A DNA stretch of 60,000 bases from Symsagittifera roscoffensis (Eukaryota; Xenacoelomorpha; Acoela; Convolutidae). The notes under the pieces are model-generated. The model was given only the letters and a program-made list of their open reading frames with translations. It made no database searches and was not told the origin of the DNA. Below, piece by piece: positions 58,887 through 60,000 of the stretch. The stretch spans positions 19,890,509-19,950,508 of the forward strand of contig NC_087064.1 of assembly GCF_963678635.1 (NCBI RefSeq). Reading direction: 5' to 3'. The stretch's first letter is position 1; every line of letters starts with the position of its first letter. Made by a program: the position numbers and the translations under genes.

Positions 58887-59240
58887 TTGAATAATTATTT
58901 AAATTTTCGAAAGCAAGTGCTTTGCAACAGGGCAGCAGACTTGTTCCTGTCCACAGCATTGTTCACAGATTTCAGCTTTTACCACGTGATGTTCTGTATG
59001 GGTCCACTGTACGAGCGTCGCTGTGTTTTTCAGTTGCACTTCTGCCTAAAGGTCTGGTTTAAGCATTACGGACCTCTCAATAGTGATTTGGATAATATAG
59101 ACGCCATTGAACATTTTCGTGAATTTCCATTTTTTGACTTTTTGTATATCGCCACCGGTCCTACTCATTGCCGTTGGGGTCATCCATTTCACCGTAGCTG
59201 GTCTCATCTCGAGGAGGCGGATGGCACTGGGACCCCTTAA
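58887..59240 (+). other. 117-codon open frame in the second dispersed-repeat copy
   Basis: The frame reads through a mixed, Phe/Tyr/His-rich sequence with Trp and Cys (GPLYERRCVF, WFKHYGPLN, WSHLEEADG). The homologous first copy near 57000 is shorter and broken. It may be part of an old transposon protein or a chance frame; no family is recognised. The start given is the first listed start-like codon, not a proven one. Confidence 0.25.
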
Positions 59241-59400
59241 ACCTTGACAGACTTTTTGATTTTTTTGTGTTGGTTTTGTTTACATTGTTTGTTCGAAAGC
59301 AAATTAAATGCGTAGCAATTTATCAAAGATCAAACGATGAATTTTTCGAATTAAAAAAAGAAAAATTAATAATATGTCGATTTTTTTTGGACTTAACCGT

Positions 59401-60000
59401 TTTTGGCTGAAACTGTTGGTCGACGTGCTTGCGCTTTTTCTTTTTTACTCTTGCGATTAGCAAGCGTTATCAAACTGGAGTGTAAACTTTTTTTCTACTT
59501 TTACAAAATCAGTTGAATTATATTGCTGACTATGCAGCTGACTTCTTTTCATTTTTCTTTTCTGCTCTTAAAATCTTCCAGGTTGCTTCCCTCTTGGCCT
59601 GGAGGTAAAGCAGTTGCGTTTTTACCCTAACGGTTGGGTTTGAGTATGGACCTCGTTGTTTTTCAATATCAAGGAAATTGGTTAAAAAAACTTCCAAGGA
59701 AAATGAATCGCCGGTTTTTCAATTTGTTCGCTCAAGTTTTGTCGGCTAAATTGCCACAACGGAATTTGCTTGTGATGTAGACAAGTTTTATTGTAGTCGC
59801 AAATGCAAGTGTTGTCCATCCTAATTTCAGGGGGGTGGGGTTTGACAGATTTTTGAAAATTTTCGTAAAATCTTTTTTTTTGGTTCACTTGCTGTCTGCT
59901 CAAAGATTGTCCACTTGGTTGCCACATCACTGATTTTTTTGCGTGTGAACAACTTTCACTCTAGTTTAAAGGTCAACTTGAAAGATTTTTAGAAATCATT
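59401..60000 (+). repeat. degenerate fourth repeat unit to the window end
   Basis: A hairpin CTTGC-GATTA-GCAAG at 59450-59464, then a degraded tRNA-like segment. The remaining 59650-60000 is AT-rich with words (GTCTGCTCAAA, TTCACTTGCTG) also seen near 57870 and 58480, so it continues the same repeat family. No gene. Confidence 0.5.

Noticed and set aside
1-60000. CRISPR arrays, bacterial operons, rRNA or canonical tRNA genes
   Set aside because: None seen; the tRNA-like segments near 57.6 and 58.3 kb lack pairing acceptor stems.

Overview
The window is eukaryotic and most likely from a metazoan, probably an aquatic invertebrate. It has no bacterial-style operons, its composition is AT-rich, and almost all recognisable coding sequence belongs to retroelement families typical of invertebrate genomes: Ty3/gypsy-like LTR elements, Penelope-like elements, APE-type LINEs, and reverse transcriptases carrying restriction-like endonucleases. 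I cannot name the species. Only one candidate host gene is visible (about 53.06-53.98 kb), so the window reads as a graveyard of mobile elements holding a few young copies.

Region 1 (1-11.1 kb, minus strand) is a near-intact Ty3/gypsy-like element of retrovirus type, with its 3' end lost off the left edge. In transcription order it has a repeat-rich leader, a basic 155-aa ORF, one uninterrupted 2740-codon gag-protease-RT-RNase H-integrase frame, two tiny membrane-protein ORFs joined by an ATGA overlap, a 377-codon Pro/Gln/Asn-rich frame with no ATG at all, and the signal-peptide start of an env-like glycoprotein. Region 2 (12.7-17.1 kb) is non-coding or decayed sequence that I could not identify.

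Region 3 (17.1-31.7 kb, plus strand) is a heavily mutated giant Ty3/gypsy-like family in the order pol, macro-like tail, LTR-like spacer, gag-like 5' region. This looks like two tandem copies sharing a junction. It carries an SGNH-hydrolase-like domain and internal segmental duplications. Region 4 (33.2-38.2 kb) holds a dead RT-endonuclease remnant and then a young 3.6-kb element. That element has a signal-like leader, a 2A-like peptide, a chromo-barrel-like domain, RT and a PD-(D/E)XK-like endonuclease, all enclosed in roughly 90-bp inverted terminal repeats. I consider it the most unusual object in the window.

Region 5 (38.4-52.3 kb) contains a LINE remnant, a decayed Penelope-like element with a PHD-like finger inside its RT, and a CR1-type LINE. 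A 1.96-kb tandem duplication has given the CR1-type LINE two near-identical SGNH-hydrolase ORF1 genes. Its ORF2 starts with a signal-like segment plus 2A, followed by APE and RT. A second LINE on the minus strand meets it tail to tail at a (TAG)n tract. Region 6 (52.3-60 kb) has the candidate host gene, then roughly 650-bp tandem repeat units with conserved hairpins and tRNA-like segments, one of them interrupted by a LINE fragment flanked by a 19-bp target-site duplication.
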